Below, piece after piece: positions 7,820-16,128 of a stretch of 64,000 nt of DNA. Position 1 is the first letter of the stretch. Each line of letters begins with the position of its first letter. The stretch is taken from the NCBI RefSeq assembly GCF_051307055.1, contig NZ_CP149994.1:1240001-1304000 (forward strand), given 5' to 3'. The stretch comes from Dryocola sp051307055. GTDB lineage: Bacteria; Pseudomonadota; Gammaproteobacteria; Enterobacterales; Enterobacteriaceae. The notes beneath the pieces are model-generated. The model was not told the DNA's origin and made no database searches. It saw nothing but the letters and a program-made list of their open reading frames with translations. The position numbers and the translations under genes were made by a program.

Positions 7820-8755
7820 TCAGTGATGATGAGCATGGCCGGGATGGCTATGCTCATTTAAATCGCAATTTGACCCGCTGCAGGGTTGATACTCCATTTG
7901 CACCGTCGCGTGTTCAATCTGATACTCCTGTTCCAGAAAATGATGGATCCGCCCAAGCAGCGCGTCATGATCGTGGGGAGGAACCACCTGCACATGCAGC
8001 GTCATCAAAGGTTTCTCGCCCACCAGCCAGATATGCACATGGTGCACGTTCCGCACTTCCGGAATGCCACGAGACAGCTTTTTCTTCAGCGTTTCAATAT
8101 CTATCGCCCCCGGCGCCCCCTCAAGCAGCTCGTTCACGCTTTCCTTAAGCAAACTCCACGCGCTGCGCAGGACAAGGCAGGAAACCAGAATGGACAGAAT
8201 TGGATCTATCGGCGTCCAGCCGCTCCATAAAATGACCAGCGCGGCGATGATAGCGCCCACAGAACCGAGCAAATCGCCTAAAACATGTAGCGCTGCCGCG
8301 CGAACGTTGAGATTTTTCTCCTCGCTACCGCGATGCAATATCCAGAATGAGGCAATATTTGCCACCAGCCCAGCGACGGCGATAGTTAACATCGTCCAAC
8401 CGGCAACGGGCTGCGGGTGAGCGAAGCGCTGAACAGCTTCCCAGACGATTAGTAGAGTAATCACAACCAGCGCAAGGGCGTTCACAAACGCCGCGAGTGT
8501 GGTTAAGCGTAACCAGCCAAAAGTGCGACGGGAGTTAGGCGGGCGACGGGCGAACCGTACGGCGATAAGGGCAACCAGCAGCGCGGCGGCGTCCGTCAGC
8601 ATATGCCCTGCATCGGCGAGCAGCGCCAGCGAACCGGAGAGCAGGCCGCCGATAACTTCCGCCACCATAAATACTGCGGTGATAGCAAAAGCCCATAACA
8701 GGCGTTTCGCGTTGGCATCCTGAGAAGCGTGCTGATGTGAATGTGAGTGAGCCAT
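7820..8755 (-). CDS. zitB: Zinc efflux protein ZitB (cation diffusion facilitator)
   Basis: 311 aa (E. coli 313). A His-rich N-terminus (MAHSHSHQH) and C-terminus (HSHPGHAHHH) flank six membrane helices with the CDF metal-site motifs LADAGHMLTDAAAL and HVLGDLLGSVGA, and a cytoplasmic ferredoxin-like domain (IPEVRNVHHVHIW). It exports Zn2+ in exchange for protons. It is divergent from nothing nearby; ybgS lies upstream on the same strand behind its own terminator. Confidence 0.96.
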   Translation of the reverse strand: MAHSHSHQHASQDANAKRLLWAFAITAVFMVAEVIGGLLSGSLALLADAGHMLTDAAALLVALIAVRFARRPPNSRRTFGWLRLTTLAAFVNALALVVITLLIVWEAVQRFAHPQPVAGWTMLTIAVAGLVANIASFWILHRGSEEKNLNVRAAALHVLGDLLGSVGAIIAALVILWSGWTPIDPILSILVSCLVLRSAWSLLKESVNELLEGAPGAIDIETLKKKLSRGIPEVRNVHHVHIWLVGEKPLMTLHVQVVPPHDHDALLGRIHHFLEQEYQIEHATVQMEYQPCSGSNCDLNEHSHPGHAHHH

Positions 8756-8831
8756 ATTTTCCCGCAGGCAAAAACAACGTTGCGCTAATTATAAACGCCA
8801 GCCTGTTCAACTCATTAGAAAATGCTGAAAT

Positions 8832-8858
8832 AAAAAAGGAGAGCCGAAGCTCTCCTTT
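8832..8858 (-). terminator. Terminator of ybgS
   Basis: AAAGGAGAGC (8835-8844) and GCTCTCCTTT (8849-8858) pair around a CGAA loop; on the minus strand the hairpin runs into six T residues. Confidence 0.85.
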
Positions 8859-8874
8859 ATCACTAACCATCAGG

Positions 8875-9249
8875 TTACTGTGAAGTACCGTCAGTCTTGG
8901 TATCTACGTCGTTACCGGTGCCCGTTTCAACTTTTTTGTCCATATCCGGGCATCGTCCATCTTTACACATGGTGTTTTTATGGACGTCTTTAGAATCCAT
9001 GGCTTCGCCAGAAGCGCTGGTATCCTTGTTATTGGCGTTGATATCGGTACCTGTCGTATTCACGTCATTACCGTCAACGCCTTTAGGCGCCACGTTCTGA
9101 TGGGCGTCAGGAGCTACCTGTCCGGCTTCAGCGCTGGAGTTCGCCTGGCCGTTATTTGTTTCGCTACCGGATGGGGTATCAGCAGCCAGTGCCGCGCCGC
9201 TTGCGGCAGAAAGTGAAGCTGTGAGGAAAAGCATGGCTAATTTATTCAT
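8875..9249 (-). CDS. ybgS: YbgS, small secreted protein of unknown function
   Basis: 124 aa (E. coli 126). A signal peptide (MNKLAMLFLTASLSAASGAALA) precedes a short acidic Asn/Asp/Thr-rich chain with a conserved NTMCKDGRCPDMDKKV segment containing two cysteines. Start ATG 9249 was chosen because GGAG lies 7 bases upstream and homologues begin here; a longer frame to 9303 has no support. Function is unknown; YbgS-like proteins are periplasmic and reported to respond to stress in E. coli relatives. The gene is monocistronic, with its own terminator. Confidence 0.9.
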   Translation of the reverse strand: MNKLAMLFLTASLSAASGAALAADTPSGSETNNGQANSSAEAGQVAPDAHQNVAPKGVDGNDVNTTGTDINANNKDTSASGEAMDSKDVHKNTMCKDGRCPDMDKKVETGTGNDVDTKTDGTSQ

Positions 9250-9483
9250 CTTTATGCTCCTGTTCTGGTCGTTATTGCTGGATAACTTCTTCCAACAGTG
9301 CAAAAATTGTACCGATCGCGCCGGGTATAACAGAAAAAAGTATCGGCGATAGAAATGCGTTCAGAATACAATTTTGTAAAACTGACAATTTTCAGCGTTA
9401 ACAGTAAAAATTGTAGCCTTGATCTCACTTTCCGCCATGTTTTGACGACTTTAAACTCAACTCCAGGAATAATCCGCCCGCAG

Positions 9484-9501
9484 TGTAAAAGGGCGTTTAC
9501 A
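9484..9501 (+). promoter_or_regulatory. TyrR box of aroG
   Basis: TGTAAA (9484-9489), six bases, TTTACA (9496-9501): a perfect match to the strong TyrR box TGTAAA-N6-TTTACA, 70 bases before aroG as in E. coli, where TyrR with phenylalanine represses aroG. The rest of the 322-base ybgS-aroG interval (9250-9571) is AT-rich, holds both divergent promoters and shows no gene. Confidence 0.88.
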
Positions 9502-9571
9502 CTTCTGTGATGAAGATATAGATTGAAGGGATTGCAACTCGGCAAAAATGTAAAAACCTTCCGGATATATC

Positions 9572-10624
9572 ATGAATTATCAGAACGACGACTTACGCAT
9601 CAAAGAGATCAACGAACTCCTGCCTCCTGTAGCGCTGCTTGAAAAATTTCCGGCCACCGAAAAAGCAGCCCAGACGGTTTCCCACGCCCGCCAGGCTATT
9701 CACAAAATTCTGAAGGGCAACGACGATCGCCTGCTGGTGGTTATCGGCCCATGCTCCATTCACGATATCAAAGCCGCTAAAGAGTACGGCACGCGCCTGC
9801 TGGCTCTGCGTGAAGAGCTGCAGGGCGAGCTTGAAGTGGTCATGCGTGTTTACTTTGAGAAACCGCGTACTACCGTCGGATGGAAGGGGCTGATTAACGA
9901 TCCGCATATGGACAGCAGCTACCAGATTAACGACGGCCTGCGCATCGCCCGTAAGCTGCTGCTTGATATTAACGACTCGGGCCTGCCGGCCGCGGGTGAG
10001 TTTCTTGATATGATCACGCCACAGTATCTGGCAGATCTGATGAGCTGGGGCGCAATCGGCGCGCGAACCACCGAATCTCAGGTGCACCGCGAGCTGGCGT
10101 CCGGGCTCTCCTGTCCGGTCGGTTTTAAAAACGGTACCGATGGCACGATGAAAGTCGCTATCGACGCCATCAACGCGGCGGGCGCGCCGCACTGCTTCCT
10201 CTCGGTGACCAAGTGGGGCCACTCCGCTATCGTTAACACCAGCGGCAACGGCGACTGCCACATCATCCTGCGCGGCGGTAAAGAACCGAACTACAGCGCG
10301 GCGCACGTAGCCCAGGTTAAACAAGATCTGGTGAAAGCCGGCCTGCCAGCCCAGGTGATGATCGACTTCAGCCATGCGAACAGCAGCAAGCAATTTAAAA
10401 AGCAGATGGAAGTAGGTGCAGACGTCTGCCAGCAAATCGCCAGCGGCGATCAGGCCATTACCGGCGTGATGATTGAAAGTCATCTGGTGGAAGGGAATCA
10501 GAGTCTGGAGAGCGGCGAACCGCTGACCTACGGCAAAAGCATCACTGATGCCTGCATTGGCTGGGAAGACACCGAAACGCTTCTGCGCCAGCTGGCCGCA
10601 GCGGTGAAAACGCGTCGCGGTTAA
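9572..10624 (+). CDS. aroG: DAHP synthase AroG (Phe-sensitive type)
   Basis: 350 aa, the same length as E. coli AroG. It condenses phosphoenolpyruvate and erythrose 4-phosphate to DAHP, the first step of the shikimate pathway, with a TIM-barrel fold. Active-site stretches VVIGPCSIHD, EKPRTTVGWKG, GARTTESQ and IDFSHANSSK are intact. The N-terminus MNYQNDDLRIKEI matches the Phe-inhibited isoenzyme. The ribosome site is weak (CCGGATATATC before ATG). A perfect TyrR box lies upstream and a terminator shared with gpmA downstream. Confidence 0.98.
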   Translation: MNYQNDDLRIKEINELLPPVALLEKFPATEKAAQTVSHARQAIHKILKGNDDRLLVVIGPCSIHDIKAAKEYGTRLLALREELQGELEVVMRVYFEKPRTTVGWKGLINDPHMDSSYQINDGLRIARKLLLDINDSGLPAAGEFLDMITPQYLADLMSWGAIGARTTESQVHRELASGLSCPVGFKNGTDGTMKVAIDAINAAGAPHCFLSVTKWGHSAIVNTSGNGDCHIILRGGKEPNYSAAHVAQVKQDLVKAGLPAQVMIDFSHANSSKQFKKQMEVGADVCQQIASGDQAITGVMIESHLVEGNQSLESGEPLTYGKSITDACIGWEDTETLLRQLAAAVKTRRG

Positions 10625-10640
10625 ATCCTTTTTAGCAATA

Positions 10641-10672
10641 AAAAAAGGCGTGGAACAATCCACGCCTTTTTC
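10641..10672. terminator. Bidirectional terminator between aroG and gpmA
   Basis: GGCGTGG and CCACGCC pair around AACAAT; the stem is flanked by an A run on the left and a T run on the right, so it serves both convergent genes. Confidence 0.92.
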
Positions 10673-10684
10673 ACATCCTGCGAA

Positions 10685-11437
10685 TTACTTCGCTTTACCC
10701 TGGTTCGCAACCGCCGCAGCTTTGGCTGCGATTTCGTCAGCGTTGCCCAGGTAGTAGCGCTTGAGCGGTTTGAAGTTTTCATCAAACTCATACACCAGCG
10801 GCACGCCGGTTGGGATGTTCAGCTCAAGAATTTCTTCTTCGCTCAGGTTATCAAGGAATTTCACCAGCGCACGCAGGGAGTTACCGTGCGCCGCAACGAT
10901 CACGCGCTCGCCGCTTTTCATGCGTGGCAGAATGGTTTCGTTCCAGTAAGGAATAACGCGATCGATAGTCAGCGCCAGGCTCTCGGTAGTTGGCAGCTCT
11001 TTATCGCTTAGCGATGCATAACGCGGGTCATGCCCCGGGAAGCGCTCGTCATCACGGGTCAGCTCTGGTGGCGTCACAGCAAAACCGCGACGCCATTGTT
11101 TAACCTGCTCGTCGCCATACTTTTCTGCGGTTTCAGCTTTGTTCAGACCCTGCAGCGCGCCGTAGTGACGCTCGTTCAGCTTCCATGATTTTTCAACCGG
11201 CAGCCAGGCCTGATCCAGTTCATCGAGGATGTTCCACAGCGTGTGGATGGCACGTTTCAGCACGGAAGTGTAGGCAAAATCGAAGGAGTAGCCTTCGTCT
11301 TTCAGCAACTGACCGGCGGCTTTTGCTTCAGTTTTGCCCTTCTCGGACAGGTCGACGTCATACCAACCCGTGAAACGGTTTTCATTGTTCCACTGGCTTT
11401 CGCCGTGACGAACCAGTACCAGCTTAGTAACAGCCAT
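10685..11437 (-). CDS. gpmA: 2,3-bisphosphoglycerate-dependent phosphoglycerate mutase
   Basis: 250 aa, as in E. coli. Histidine-phosphatase fold with the phosphoacceptor in LVRHGES (His11), ERHYGALQG, and the second catalytic His in AAHGNSLRA (about residue 184). It interconverts 3- and 2-phosphoglycerate in glycolysis. ATG 11437 is preceded by AAGGAG. A near-consensus Fur palindrome lies 28-46 bases upstream, so iron-dependent repression is likely, as in E. coli. Monocistronic. Confidence 0.97.
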   Translation of the reverse strand: MAVTKLVLVRHGESQWNNENRFTGWYDVDLSEKGKTEAKAAGQLLKDEGYSFDFAYTSVLKRAIHTLWNILDELDQAWLPVEKSWKLNERHYGALQGLNKAETAEKYGDEQVKQWRRGFAVTPPELTRDDERFPGHDPRYASLSDKELPTTESLALTIDRVIPYWNETILPRMKSGERVIVAAHGNSLRALVKFLDNLSEEEILELNIPTGVPLVYEFDENFKPLKRYYLGNADEIAAKAAAVANQGKAK

Positions 11438-11464
11438 AGTTTACTCCTTAATAAGCCTGCGATT

Positions 11465-11483
11465 AATGATAACAATTATCATT
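11465..11483 (-). promoter_or_regulatory. Putative Fur box upstream of gpmA
   Basis: AATGATAA (11465-11472), CAA, TTATCATT (11476-11483): an inverted repeat very close to the 19-bp Fur consensus (GATAATGAT repeats). It sits in the gpmA promoter region; gpmA is Fur-regulated in E. coli. Confidence 0.75.
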
Positions 11484-11619
11484 ATATTGCCGTGGGACAA
11501 CCTGCGGCAATCTAAACGTTTAACATAGCGAAAAAGAGCGTGAAGTGTAAGTTGGATGTGAATCTGGCGTTATTTTTTGTCGGCTTTTGGCGGGATATTC
11601 AGCAATCAGGATAAGAATT

Positions 11620-11639
11620 GCCCTCCGGTAAAGGAGGGC
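11620..11639 (-). terminator. Hairpin after galM (probable gal operon end)
   Basis: GCCCTCC (11620-11626) pairs with GGAGGGC (11633-11639). On the minus strand it follows the galM stop by 8 bases, but the tail (AATTCTTATCC) is only moderately T-rich, so termination may be partial. Confidence 0.5.
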
Positions 11640-11646
11640 ATAAGCG

Positions 11647-12687
11647 CTACTGCGGGATAAACTGATATTCAGTCACGCTCAGGTATTCCCCATCCGGCTG
11701 TAGCCAGCAGTCCGGCTGCGGCCATTCAGGATGATTCGGACTGTCCGGCAGGAACTCGCTTTCCAGCGCCAGGCCCTGGTATGCGGCGTAAGTGCCCTGT
11801 TCGCGTGCCGGCGTGCCGTCCAGATAGTTACCGCTGTAGAACTGCAGCGCCGGGGCCGAGGTATAAACGGTCATCTGCAGCTGGTTATCGCTGGACCAGA
11901 GGCGCGCGGCAGGCTCGCTGATATCACCTTTAGCCTGCAACAGGAATGCGTGGTCGTAGCCTTTCACCAGCACCTGATCTTCTTCACCGAGAAAATCATC
12001 GGCGATGGTTTTCGCGTTACGGAAATCAAAACTGGTGCCTGCCACCGCTTTCAGACCCGCCTGCGGAATACCGCTGGCGTCTACCGGCAGGTAGCTGTCG
12101 GCAAAGAGCTGCAATTGATGCTGGCGCACATCGTTTTGCGCGCCGTCAAGATTGAAGTAGGCGTGGTTAGTGAGGTTCACCGGGCAGGGCTTATCAACCT
12201 TCGCACGGAACTCAATCACGATGCGGTTATCGTCGGTGAGCGAGTAACGGGCCGTGGCGCGAAACTCGCCCGGGAAACCCTGATCGCCGTCCGCAGAATC
12301 GAGCGTATAAAGCACTTCCTGCTCGTTCTGACGAACGATGCGCCAGCGACGTTTGTCGAATCCTTCCGGCCCGCCGTGTAGCTGATGCTCGCCCTGATTT
12401 GCGGTAACTTTGATGGTTTGTCCATCGCATGTAAATTCACTGTTTGCGATGCGGTTCGCATAACGACCAACCGTTGCGCCGAGATAGGCGGACTGCTGGA
12501 GATAATCTTCCGGCGTAGCGCAGCCAAGCAGCGTCTCACGTACGGTACCATCTTTCATCGGTACGCGGCACGAGAGCAGGGTCGCACCCCAGTCCATCAT
12601 TGTTACGACCATCCCTGCGCTGTTACGCAGGGTGACGATGCGGTACGGCAGCCCGTCCGGAGCGAGCTGTGGCGTCTCTTTTAGCAT
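11647..12687 (-). CDS. galM: Galactose mutarotase GalM (aldose 1-epimerase)
   Basis: 346 aa (E. coli 346). A beta-sandwich enzyme interconverting alpha- and beta-galactose so that GalK receives the alpha anomer. Catalytic regions visible: NRIANSEF, GEHQLHGGPEGFDK, NLTNHAYFNL and LALESEFLPDSPNHPEWP, which carries the catalytic Glu. ATG 12687 overlaps the end of galK by 7 bases, showing translational coupling. Last gene of galETKM. Confidence 0.96.
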   Translation of the reverse strand: MLKETPQLAPDGLPYRIVTLRNSAGMVVTMMDWGATLLSCRVPMKDGTVRETLLGCATPEDYLQQSAYLGATVGRYANRIANSEFTCDGQTIKVTANQGEHQLHGGPEGFDKRRWRIVRQNEQEVLYTLDSADGDQGFPGEFRATARYSLTDDNRIVIEFRAKVDKPCPVNLTNHAYFNLDGAQNDVRQHQLQLFADSYLPVDASGIPQAGLKAVAGTSFDFRNAKTIADDFLGEEDQVLVKGYDHAFLLQAKGDISEPAARLWSSDNQLQMTVYTSAPALQFYSGNYLDGTPAREQGTYAAYQGLALESEFLPDSPNHPEWPQPDCWLQPDGEYLSVTEYQFIPQ

Positions 12688-13829
12688 TGTCCGGCTCCTT
12701 CTGAAGCTTTGCAGACGTAGAAAGTTTCCTTGATGCCGGTTTTCGCTTCGTACTGTTCGGCCACCGCTTTTTCAACGGCGGGCACCAGTTCTTCAGGGAT
12801 CAGCGCAACGATACAGCCGCCGAAGCCGCCGCCGGTCATGCGCACGCCGCCTTTATCGCCAATCGTCTCTTTAACGATCTCAACCAGGGCATCAATCTGC
12901 GGAACGGTAATTTCGAAATCGTCGCGCATGGAGGCATGGGATTCCGCCATCAGTTGGCCCATGCGTACCAGGTCGCCTTTCGCCAGCGCGTCCGCCGCTT
13001 CAACGGTACGGATGTTTTCCGTCAGCACGTGGCGCACGCGTTTGGCAACTACCGGATCCAGCTCATGCGCCACGGCGTTAAATTTATCCAGTTCGACATC
13101 GCGCAGGGCCTTCTGCGTAAAGAAGCGAGCGCCGGTTTCACATTGCTGGCGACGGGTGTTGTACTCGCTGCCCACCAGCGTCCGTTTGAAATTACTGTTA
13201 ATGATGACAACGGCCACGCCTTTCGGCATGGAAACGGCTTTGGTGCCAAGCGAGCGGCAGTCGAGCAGCAGCGCGTGATCTTTCTTGCCCAGCGCGGAAA
13301 TCAGCTGATCCATAATGCCGCAGTTGCAGCCCACAAACTGGTTCTCTGCCTCCTGGCCGTTGAGCGCAAGCTGCACGCCGTCCAGCGGCAGGTGATAAAG
13401 CTGCTGGAACACTTTACCAACCGCGACTTCAAGCGACGCGGATGAGCTAAGCCCGGCGCCCTGCGGCACATTTCCGCTGATAACAAGATCCGCGCCGCCA
13501 AAGTTTTTATCGCGTTGCTGCAGGTGTTTCACCACGCCACGAACGTAGTTGGACCATTGCTGGGTATCATGGCTGAGGATCGGCTTATCAAGGGAAAACT
13601 CGTCGCGCTGATTGTCATAGTCGGCGGCGATGACGCGCACCAGACGATCGTCGCGTTTCGCACAGCTAATAACCGTCTGGTAGTCAATGGCGCAGGGCAG
13701 CACGAAACCGTCGTTATAGTCGGTGTGCTCGCCGATCAGGTTGACGCGACCCGGAGCCTGAATGGTCAGCGCAGCAGGGTAGCCGAAGTTATCGGCGAAG
13801 ATTTGTTGGGTTTTATCTTTCAGACTCAT
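12681..13829 (-). CDS. galK: Galactokinase GalK
   Basis: 382 aa, as in E. coli. GHMP kinase that makes galactose 1-phosphate from ATP and galactose. Motif 1 with the sugar site (GRVNLIGEHTDYNDGF), ATP loop NVPQGAGLSSSAS and motif 3 VRMTGGGFGGC are intact. ATG 13829 is chosen because homologues begin MSLK; the frame extends to 13871 without support. Only one base separates the galT stop from this start. Confidence 0.97.
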   Translation of the reverse strand: MSLKDKTQQIFADNFGYPAALTIQAPGRVNLIGEHTDYNDGFVLPCAIDYQTVISCAKRDDRLVRVIAADYDNQRDEFSLDKPILSHDTQQWSNYVRGVVKHLQQRDKNFGGADLVISGNVPQGAGLSSSASLEVAVGKVFQQLYHLPLDGVQLALNGQEAENQFVGCNCGIMDQLISALGKKDHALLLDCRSLGTKAVSMPKGVAVVIINSNFKRTLVGSEYNTRRQQCETGARFFTQKALRDVELDKFNAVAHELDPVVAKRVRHVLTENIRTVEAADALAKGDLVRMGQLMAESHASMRDDFEITVPQIDALVEIVKETIGDKGGVRMTGGGFGGCIVALIPEELVPAVEKAVAEQYEAKTGIKETFYVCKASEGAGQC

Positions 13830-13830
13830 T

Positions 13831-14877
13831 TTAAACTCCCGATTGGCGAAAATGTACGTCGGAAACGGCACGCAAGCGTTCTGCGGCTTGCTCTGCGGTT
13901 AAATCACGTTGGGTTTCAGCCAGCATTTCGTAGCCGACCATAAATTTGCGTACCGAGGCGCTTCGCAGCAACGGCGGATAAAAGTGCGCATGCAGCTGCC
14001 AGTGATCGTTGTTTTCACCGTTAAAAGGTGCGCCGTGCCAGCCCATGGAATAAGGGAAGGAGCACTGGAAAAGATTGTCATAGCGGCTGGTCAGTTTTTT
14101 CAGCGCCAGCGCCAGATCGGCGCTTTGTTCCGCGCTCAGATCGGTGATGCGCAGCACGTGCGTTTTTGGCAGCAGCAGCGTTTCGAACGGCCAGGCGGCC
14201 CAGTACGGCACAACGGCCAGCCAGTGTTCTGTTTCCACCACGGTGCGGCTGCCGTCTTGTAGCTCGCGCTGTGCGTAATCAACGAGCATGGGCGAACTTT
14301 GCTGTGCAAAATATTCGCGCTGCAACGCATCTTCGCGCGCCACTTCGTTTGGCAGAAAACTGTTCGCCCAGACCTGGCCGTGCGGATGCGGGTTGGAGCA
14401 GCCCATCGCCGCGCCTTTATTTTCAAAAACCTGCACCCACGGCCAGCTTTTGCCAAGATCCGCCGTCTGCTCCTGCCAGGTTTTCACCACTTCTTCCAAC
14501 GCAGGCAGCGTTAGCTGCGGCAGCGTTTTGCTGTGATCGGGAGAAAAACAGATCACCCGGCTGGTGCCGCGCGCGCTTTCGCAACGCATCAGCGGATCGC
14601 GACTTGCAGGCGCATCCGGAGTGTCTGTCATCAGCGCGGCAAAATCGTTAGTAAAAACGAACGTGCCGGTATATTGCGGGTTCTTATCGCCGGTGACCCG
14701 GGTATTGCCGGGACACAAAAAACAGTCCGGATCGTGTGCCGGCAGCGTCTCCTGCGAAGGCGTTTCCTGCGCCCCCTGCCAGGGGCGTTTGGCGCGATGC
14801 GGAGAAACGAGAACCCATTGACCCGTCAGCGGGTTGTAACGACGATGTGGATGATCCACCGGGTTAAACTGCTCCAT
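13831..14877 (-). CDS. galT: Galactose-1-phosphate uridylyltransferase GalT
   Basis: 348 aa, as in E. coli. It swaps UMP between UDP-glucose and galactose 1-phosphate through a uridylyl-histidine. The HIT-type motif NPHPHGQVW contains the nucleophile (about His166), and zinc and iron ligands lie in CFLCPGN and the C-terminal QLHAHFYPP. ATG 14877 is preferred to GTG 14880 because AAGGAA lies at the better distance. It follows galE after 9 bases. Confidence 0.97.
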   Translation of the reverse strand: MEQFNPVDHPHRRYNPLTGQWVLVSPHRAKRPWQGAQETPSQETLPAHDPDCFLCPGNTRVTGDKNPQYTGTFVFTNDFAALMTDTPDAPASRDPLMRCESARGTSRVICFSPDHSKTLPQLTLPALEEVVKTWQEQTADLGKSWPWVQVFENKGAAMGCSNPHPHGQVWANSFLPNEVAREDALQREYFAQQSSPMLVDYAQRELQDGSRTVVETEHWLAVVPYWAAWPFETLLLPKTHVLRITDLSAEQSADLALALKKLTSRYDNLFQCSFPYSMGWHGAPFNGENNDHWQLHAHFYPPLLRSASVRKFMVGYEMLAETQRDLTAEQAAERLRAVSDVHFRQSGV

Positions 14878-14886
14878 CACTTTTCC

Positions 14887-15903
14887 TTAATCCGGATAAC
14901 CTTGAGGATGGCGGGACTGCCAGCGCCAGGTATCATCTGCCATTTCCTGCAGCGTACGGCTGACACGCCAGTTAAGTTCTTTATCTGCTTTGGTCGCATC
15001 GGCCCAGTAAGCGGGCAGATCGCCGTCGCGGCGCGGCGCGAAGTGGTAGTTCACCGGCTTGCCGCACGCTTTGCTGAAGGCGTTGACCACGTCCAGCACG
15101 CTGCTGCCCACGCCTGCGCCAAGGTTATAAATGTGCACGCCAGGCTGGCCATGCAGCGTTTGCATAGCGGCAACGTGGCCGTCGGCAAGATCCATCACGT
15201 GGATATAATCCCGTACGCCAGTACCGTCGTCGGTAGGATAGTCGTTGCCAAATATGGCTAAAGATTCGCGACGCCCAACGGCGACCTGTGCGATATACGG
15301 CATCAGGTTATTTGGAATGCCCTGCGGGTCTTCCCCCATATCGCCTGACGGATGCGCGCCAACCGGGTTGAAATAACGCAGCAACGCCACGCTCCAGTTC
15401 GGCTGCGCTTTTTGCAGGTCGGTAAGAATTTGTTCAACCATCAGCTTGCTGCGGCCATAGGGGCTTGCAGGCGTGCCGGTCGGGAAGCTTTCTACGTAAG
15501 GGATTTGTGGCTGATCGCCGTAAACGGTAGCCGAGGAGCTGAAGATAAAGTTGGTGACGTTAGCCGCGCGCATGGCAGAAATCAGGCGTAGCGTACCGGT
15601 CACGTTATTGTCGTAATATTCCAGCGGCTTGTTAACCGACTCACCGACAGCCTTAAGGCCGGCAAAGTGGATGACGGCGTCAATCGGGTAATCATGAAAA
15701 ATTTCAGCCAGCAGGCCTTCATCGCGAATATCGCCGTCAATAAACAGCGGATGTTTGCCGCCGAGGCGTTCAATCACCGGCAGCACGCTGCGTTTGCTGT
15801 TACACAGATTATCCAGCATGACGACGTCGTGGCCATTTTGCAGCAGCTGCACGCAGGTATGGCTGCCAATGTAACCGCTACCACCTGTTACCAGAACTCT
15901 CAT
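14887..15903 (-). CDS. galE: UDP-glucose 4-epimerase GalE
   Basis: 338 aa, as in E. coli. Extended short-chain dehydrogenase with NAD motif GGSGYIG at residues 7-13 and catalytic Ser-Tyr-Lys visible in SSATVYGD and SPYGRSK. It interconverts UDP-galactose and UDP-glucose, closing the Leloir pathway and supplying UDP-Gal for surface glycans. ATG 15903 is preceded by GGAGCGAAAA. First gene of galETKM, directly behind the GalR/CRP region. Confidence 0.97.
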   Translation of the reverse strand: MRVLVTGGSGYIGSHTCVQLLQNGHDVVMLDNLCNSKRSVLPVIERLGGKHPLFIDGDIRDEGLLAEIFHDYPIDAVIHFAGLKAVGESVNKPLEYYDNNVTGTLRLISAMRAANVTNFIFSSSATVYGDQPQIPYVESFPTGTPASPYGRSKLMVEQILTDLQKAQPNWSVALLRYFNPVGAHPSGDMGEDPQGIPNNLMPYIAQVAVGRRESLAIFGNDYPTDDGTGVRDYIHVMDLADGHVAAMQTLHGQPGVHIYNLGAGVGSSVLDVVNAFSKACGKPVNYHFAPRRDGDLPAYWADATKADKELNWRVSRTLQEMADDTWRWQSRHPQGYPD

Positions 15904-15939
15904 TTTTCGCTCCATTACGGCTATGGTATGTATTAAACA

Positions 15940-15997
15940 TAGCATAACAGAGATGCAAAAAGTGTGACATGGGATAAAATAGTGGAATCGTTTACAC
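15940..15997 (-). promoter_or_regulatory. gal operon control region: -10, CRP site and GalR operator
   Basis: Read on the minus strand it aligns closely with the E. coli gal promoter. The external GalR operator GTGTAAACGATTCCAC lies at 15982-15997, a CRP site of the type AAGTGTGACAT overlaps about 15959-15980, and the P2 -10 hexamer TATGCTA lies at 15940-15946 with a P1-like TATGTTT beside it. Dual-promoter control by cAMP-CRP and GalR/GalS is therefore expected. Confidence 0.85.
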
Positions 15998-16090
15998 TAA
16001 CCGTCGCTCAGATTTTCCTGCGGCAAAAAGTGATTATAAAACAACTATAAGTCGGAATGATTTTGCGGGTTGTCTGAAAGTAGCGATGAG

Positions 16091-16118
16091 AAAAACGGCG
16101 CAGGCATATGCGCCGTAT
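16091..16118 (-). terminator. Terminator of modEF
   Basis: ACGGCGCA (16095-16102) pairs with TGCGCCGT (16109-16116) around GGCATA. On the minus strand the stem is followed by TTTTTCTC. Confidence 0.8.
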
Positions 16119-16128
16119 TGACGAGAGC

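Noticed and set aside
9593..10663. 356-aa minus-strand frame antisense to aroG.
   Set aside because: Mirror of a highly conserved coding region; crosses the bidirectional terminator and has no homology I recognise.
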